NCBI GenBank assembly: GCA_004794785.1
Contig: SJOL01006423.1
Location: 1,485,400-1,549,399 of the forward strand
DNA from: Opisthorchis felineus
Taxonomy: Eukaryota; Platyhelminthes; Trematoda; Opisthorchiida; Opisthorchiidae
DNA: 64,000 nucleotides
Direction of reading: 5' to 3'
Positions 58,736 to 64,000 of the stretch are shown piece after piece (position 1 is the stretch's first letter; every line of letters begins with the position of its first letter). The notes beneath the pieces are model-generated. The model searched no databases and had not been told where the DNA came from. It worked only from the letters and a program-made list of their open reading frames with translations. A program made the position numbers and the translations under genes.

Positions 58736-58924
58736 CCTTCGAATTTGCTCGTTGGTACTATTATCACGAAGGCTGGACTCGAATATCTTCACGCAGATGG
58801 TTAAGGCCGGCAACCGAACTTTCGAGATCCTTGCTATATCCTTCTCATATGCAAAATCCTGGAGCGGTCTCTCCTTTTTCAGAAGTCCGTCCAGGAGATC
58901 TAAAATATGTCCAAGGATCTTCCG
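58736..58924 (-). CDS. exon-like block of an unidentified protein
   Basis: A 63-codon segment begins after TCTTCCCGTCTACAG and ends at a GTGTGT donor, with phase 0 on both sides. It encodes RKILGHILDLLDGLLKKERP, then LQDFAYEKDIARISKVRLPA and LTICVKIFESSLRDNSTNEQ. The alternation of hydrophobic and charged residues suggests alpha-helical repeats of a large cytosolic protein. No family is recognised, and no neighbouring exon could be linked. A LINE 3' tail on the other strand ends within ten bases of the donor. Confidence 0.5.
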
Positions 58925-59432
58925 CTGTAGACGGGAAGACTAGATTATTTGGCTTTGTGAGGCCCTCACCTTTAGCTCAAAACTTTGAGGTTTTTATTTT
59001 AGCATGATCTGCTTATGTGACTTCCGTTCTTCTAGAGTTCAATTTTCCCCTATTCGCAGCTTTTTTACAATAACATATTTTACTTATGCCCCGTCGGCGC
59101 CGACATTTCGACCAGTGTATTTTTGGAGAAAAATAACTAATCCTGGACTTTTTGTCAATCCCACAGTCGTCTTGGATAGTTGTGCTCTTAAAGACGCACC
59201 GAGTGGACAAAGTGGGACATTAGGCTGCGCTTTTACTCAACGGAGGCCGACTCATTTACTGCTAGGAAACGTATTGGCCCCGTTAAAGCAAACCTTACGA
59301 GCATTGAAAAAACAACGTATCACACTATCGTCAGTAATACTTCATAATTCGAGAAATATGCATCAGACTATTACATCGCAATGGCGGTACCCTCACGGCC
59401 AAGCACAAACTGATGGCTCGCTTGCAGTTTCA

Positions 59433-59695
59433 CGGAGTCACGCATCAATACACAGGATCGAGGCTTTTGCCCAAGTTTGCCGGATCGGCTTTGTTCTTGT
59501 CGTTCAGCTGCTGTGGTACAGATGAAAGGCACAGACGAAAAAAGGAGGTAGCACTGCTCTTTAAGTTCTCAGCGCGGGGCAGTATGCTTGCCAGCACGAG
59601 GACCCGCATAGGAAAGTGTCTAACAGTGCTTTGAACTGGGTTCCAGAAGGGGCGTGGACAACCGTCGGAGGAAGGTTATTCCACGCAGCTTCACC
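59433..59695 (-). mobile_element. CR1-type LINE 3' end, copy 2
   Basis: It shares long runs with 55135-55370, for example GATCGAGGCTTTTGCCCAAG, GTGGACAACCGTCGGAGG and GTTATTCCACGCAGCT. It is truncated at about 59695. The tail is shorter (GATGCGTGACTCCGTGAAA on the minus strand) than in the other copy. Confidence 0.8.
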
Positions 59696-60640
59696 TATCC
59701 ACCCCCATCCATTTATTAATAGTTTTCTGTGCGAACTTCCTAACTCTGCTCATAACCCAAATATCCAGTGAAAGACGAATGCCTTTTGGGTCAGCCTACC
59801 GGGTAAGGATGAAAAGGACATGGTCGATGTAATTCAGATACCTGAGTCTAGCTTCGTGATATACTGTGGTACGTTCAGAGCAGGCAGGACAACAAATCTG
59901 CCAAGTTTCCTCCGAATGACATCCAAATACACATTTGTCGCTCAATAGGAGATACAAGTGCAGTAACCACTACCTTACCGACGTCTGTTTCTTTGCCCTG
60001 GCATCCTAACCCCAAGATCATAGGTCGTCAGCGAGAGTAGAATCTGTTATGAAAGTGTGACTTAAAGTTTGCCGATACAGATCAGAATGACAAGCCAATG
60101 GATGCGCCGATAGGGACCAGTGCGGAAGGGTGTGCAGTTTTGATCTGCCTTCTGGACATGCCAGATGAACGAAACACGTCAATCCAGGGCAGAGATCACC
60201 CGTGCGGGGCATTAGGACGTGTGGTAGCGAATCGAATGCATTTGAGAAACTGGAAACATGACGTCCAATACGGGTTATAATAATTGGTTCATTTCAGTAG
60301 TTGTGGGAAACTTACCTATTCAGGCGTCTTCAGGTCATTACACTTAGAAAGAGGTGATAAACTGGGACAGGAGGGTGAAACCAAGGGCGATAGGTGATTG
60401 CTAATTACGCCATGCAAAAAGATTGCACAGAGGGACGGAAGATGTGGGTATTTATTCAATACTAGCTAAATGTGGAAACCGTTGTTGAGGGTGGGTGGCA
60501 TTGGACAGTTGAGTTAAAGCACATGGACACGAAATGCGTAACTGGAAATGCCTAGGTGTAGAAACTTACACGCCAATCTACCCTTTTCTCGGCCAATTTA
60601 ACCACTTGCTGTTGCCAACTCAACAGTAATTAGCTTTTTT
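59696..60640. other. no gene supported
   Basis: Only short motif-free frames on both strands. Confidence 0.3.
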
Positions 60641-61530
60641 CTAATAATGGACTCCATACCGTCTGATACCTCCTCTCACTCACCAGGTATGTTGATCTCA
60701 TCCATTCCATCCTCCTCTCAAGCTTCGGCCTTCGGCAGCGGCTGCATTGAACGTCCTGTATGACTGCTTTGCACCTCGACTGTAACCTAATTTACATACA
60801 CATGGACCTTTCACCAAACCGAAGTTACCTGTGATCTTACGTCGGCTTTGCTCGACCCGTATGAATCCCTCCTGGTGCACCCAAGATACCGCTGCCCACA
60901 GGATTGCACATCCGCGGTTCGCTCACCACAAACATGGCGTCCTTCATGGAGCCGATTAGAATCGGACGCATATCAGCACAGTTCTGGCGAGACACTGCAA
61001 AACCCGGTCAGATGGTACATCCGCAGCTATCCTCTCCATACCTAGGACTGCACCCTCTTACTCCATCTGAACCGTAACTGCAGAGAGTAACATAATGTTT
61101 ACCTGGACCCAACAGCATCTGAGACGGGTTCACTCAACCGTCTCCTGGTATTTACTTGTGTCGGTGCACTTTCAGATTGTCCTGCCCATAAACACGATGA
61201 TAATCTTCACGGCTCGCATTCCGTCCTGTGCGTTAGCACTATCTTACTATCCTGAGGAAGTTTCAGGTCCTATGCTGCTCCAACAGAAAAAATATTGTGT
61301 CCACACAGCGTCACTGTACACCGGATTCTAATATACAGGCCACCATTTGTCCACATTGTGAATTTCTCCACTTGACCATACCCATTTAGGCTTTTATTGA
61401 CCCAGGTTCCTCATTTTCCACGACTTACAGTCTCTTGATCTTCGCCAGGCAGGATTCCCTGTCTTGGCTTCCCTCTTCGAACTGTAACGGTCTGATCCTG
61501 ATATGTTCTCCGATGGCGAAAAGCCCCAAT
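60641..61530 (+). mobile_element. probable 3' region of a CR1/Jockey-like LINE (plus)
   Basis: The stretch is pyrimidine-rich like 57.8-58.6 kb and ends with CTGTAACGGTCTGATCCTGA (61490), similar to TTGTAACGACCCGATCATGC (58653). The final GGGAAATAAACC block is missing, replaced by the 3' end of the opposite element. Confidence 0.4.
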
Positions 61531-61544
61531 AACTACAATAATCT

Positions 61545-64000
61545 TTATTCCCAACTAGTGAGTATCATACCGTCAGGCATGATCATAAAGTTACAGTCAG
61601 AATAAGTGCACGACTGGTAAGGTTTGTGGGTACCGGGAATTTCGTGGAAAAGGAACGGCGACATAGACAGTAGGCATTACCCGAAGTAGACTTGGTCACG
61701 CCTGAGGCGGCATGGGTAGGGAACCGAAATTACAAGAGCTAATTCTTTCTTATGGGAAACATATCAGATGAGACAAGATACTATCGTTAAGATTGGAAAG
61801 TGGCTGGCAAAAACAATACGAGGGAGGGCATAGCAAGAGGCTTCCTGCCTGGTACGTGACAAAAATAATTAAAAATCTTCAATCTGCAGAAAAAGTGGAA
61901 CCAGAATAACGGATCAGGAGGGGCAGCAGAACTGGCACGATCTGACCGGCCGATTTGAACTGCAGCCTAAAACCGTCACTGAGGCTTAGCAGTCTTGGGC
62001 TGTTGGGCGTATGGCCAGAGTCACGAAAAGCGTAAGTGGGGGAATATGCGGTACGGATAAAGGGTAGTAGAAAACTCATAATCACAGTGTGCACTGAAAC
62101 TGGGGAGACTCGCTAGTGTTGCTGATAGAGCGGGGTCGGGTGTAAAAGGTTCCTTAGGAGAAGGAGTTCACGCAGACACACAAGGAGGAACGGGAACTGC
62201 ACCGAAAATGACTGACTTGGTGAGGAGTACAAAGTAAAGGACACCGAGACGTTTAGATCTAATGGAGGGTTCAGTAGATTGGAATGAACGCCACCCGGAG
62301 GCGGCTGGGACCAGATGAAGATTTTTATTGTGGTTATAGGTAAGGGAAAGAGTGGGTGAGAGGGCGCGGTCAAAGTAGGAAGTGAGCAGTTGCGGGTATG
62401 CTATCACACTGTGTATGGCAGTGCGTGCAGCGTCACTGCACTGAAATACTTCAGTTTCTGAACAGCCCCTGTTCTTCGTGTCCGCCGCATCAAGATCGTG
62501 CATCTGAGATAACACCGCGTTTGCGTCGGATAATACCCATTATTTGCGTGACTGTTCCTGTAATCGGTCGAACCCACATTCTAAGTACACCATTATAATC
62601 ATGCCTGACGATGTGCCACCAACCAAGTGCGAGCAAAAATTATTATTATTGAAAGCAATTCGGAAGGAGCATAGGCAGTGCCAGTGCATAGGGCCGGATG
62701 GGCACTTTAATTAAAATCGTTGAATAAGTGGTCGGGACAAAACTGCAGCCAAACACTGAGATGGCTTAATCTGAGAAGAGTGTTCGGCTGATCAGAACAA
62801 ACTATTTTCAGATGCTTTTGAAGCCAGGTGAAAAATTTGTCTGTAGTTGCCATTAAATGTCCATGAGTATAAGACAAGGCGGTCGAGAGTATGAATATAA
62901 GAATTGCGGGTGCGCTATCAGGCTAAGCATTGCAGTGAAGAGCGATGAAAGCACTGACGAAGTCCAGTTTCTGGACGGTTCCATGGCTGCTGTGATCAGA
63001 CGGGTAATGCGCATTCATTTGCGAGCAAAACGACAATTCGATTCGTTTGTTGATTTAATTGGTTTATTTCTTACGAATATGTCGGATGTCCGGGGAATAC
63101 GACAGTTCCTAATCAAGTGCTTGCAATGTGAAGTGGGAGAGTTCGATGTGGTGTTCTCCAGAACAACGATCCCGGAGGGGCACGACACTGAGTGGCGGTA
63201 TGCAGCGATCTTGACTGGAGCAAATGGACAGGACAATAGGATGAAGAAGAAAGGAGAACAGTGAGCACTCAAATTTTTTTAGAGGTTACTTGAGTGCCAG
63301 GCGATGCGGCAGCGGTAAACAAGCTTCGAGGGTCATCCACGAACCAAGCGAAGCTGCGACGTTGCAGGCTGTTACAATGCTGGTTCGGAGGGCCTTTTCA
63401 GGCGAGAGCATATAAAGCCAAAACTGATGGTAGTGCAGGCTGGCGAGTGCAATAGGGAACGCTGAATTGGTTTTGCTTCTGGAATTTATAACGAATGAAT
63501 GAAGTTAAGTAAGGCCTTATCTCTACCACAAATATATTTTGGTGAAACAGACAGTGTAGAAATTTGAGGTCAAGATTGAGCGGTGTGACCCACAATTATA
63601 GAAAACCTGCCCCGGATATTTCTAAGAGCTGCCCACACCTTTAAGCGTAAATGACGAAGAATGCAAAAAAGACATGGCTGGTCACGCATCCTGCTTGAAA
63701 ACCGGGATCTCGTCCATGAGACGAACTGCGACACTACAAAGCAAGACCTGTCCCTGAGTAATATTGAGTTGGACATGGGTGGAAAAAGGCTAAATTGTCT
63801 GACTTCCGTAAAGTGTACAGGAGGCTTGATATTATATTAGGGCGCCTCAGATGGGTATAGCGGTGAGGGTTCAGTTTGATTTGGCTGAATATAAGATTCT
63901 CACCAACGAATCAGCGACAAAGAAGTTGATTCTCTACGTGAATCGGCGGTGATCAGAGCTTATTTTTCTTTTCTGTTCGGACTATTCATTAGTGGCGTGA
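61545..64000 (-). mobile_element. CR1/Jockey-like LINE, 3' half, running off the window
   Basis: The minus-strand 3' terminus is at 61545 (TTATTCCCAACTAGTGAGTA on plus). The body matches 9410-10480 and, around 63.55 kb, the region near 11.9 kb. Reading frames are broken. The plus-strand frame at 62857-63264 is antisense to the element and is not taken as a gene. Confidence 0.55.

Noticed and set aside
62857..63264. 136-codon plus-strand open frame
   Set aside because: It lies antisense to a degenerate minus-strand LINE and has no recognisable domain.

Overview
This is animal nuclear DNA, most likely from a parasitic flatworm (probably a trematode). The basis is a split gene whose 5' end is cut by introns of only 34-50 bases and whose later introns are kilobases long, a dense load of RTE-like and CR1/Jockey-like LINE retrotransposons, tRNA-derived SINEs, and short tandem elements carrying hammerhead ribozymes. 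No operons, bacterial ribosome sites, rRNA or intact tRNA genes are visible. The species is an inference.

The one gene that can be read nearly end to end is on the minus strand, from about 44.59 kb down to about 24.07 kb. It encodes Ku80 (XRCC5), a subunit of the Ku DNA-end-binding heterodimer used in non-homologous end joining. Twelve exons join in phase with canonical GT/AG borders (ATG at 44594), and a thirteenth short terminal exon (24067-24102) is a candidate. The model gives about 822 residues: N-terminal vWA domain (exons 1-5), beta-barrel DNA ring (exons 6-9), arm and linker (exons 9-10), C-terminal helical domain (exon 11) and an acidic tail (exons 12-13). Introns 5-12 are filled with repeats.

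Left flank (0-24 kb): a pile of broken RTE-like LINEs (0-6.7 kb), an uncertain stretch (6.9-9.4 kb), a degenerate CR1/Jockey-like LINE with a second one abutting it (9.4-18.2 kb), a young SINE with perfect target duplications (18.6 kb), a largely unannotated stretch, and a retrozyme-like tandem element with an apparently intact hammerhead ribozyme (22.6-23.1 kb). Right flank (45-64 kb): RTE-like LINE copies on both strands (45.8-52.7 kb), two copies of a CR1-type 3' end with 8-base tails (55.1 and 59.4 kb), one exon-like block of an unidentified protein (58.74-58.92 kb), and CR1/Jockey-like elements to the end of the window.

The repeats show a layered history. SINEs lie inside LINE copies, LINE tails abut each other head-on, and three loci hold four hammerhead motifs ranging from intact to clearly decayed. 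RTE-like copies share a 3' tail made of a small hairpin followed by GAT repeats, and CR1-type copies end in AATCCRTG units. All identities come from reading the sequence; no database search was possible.
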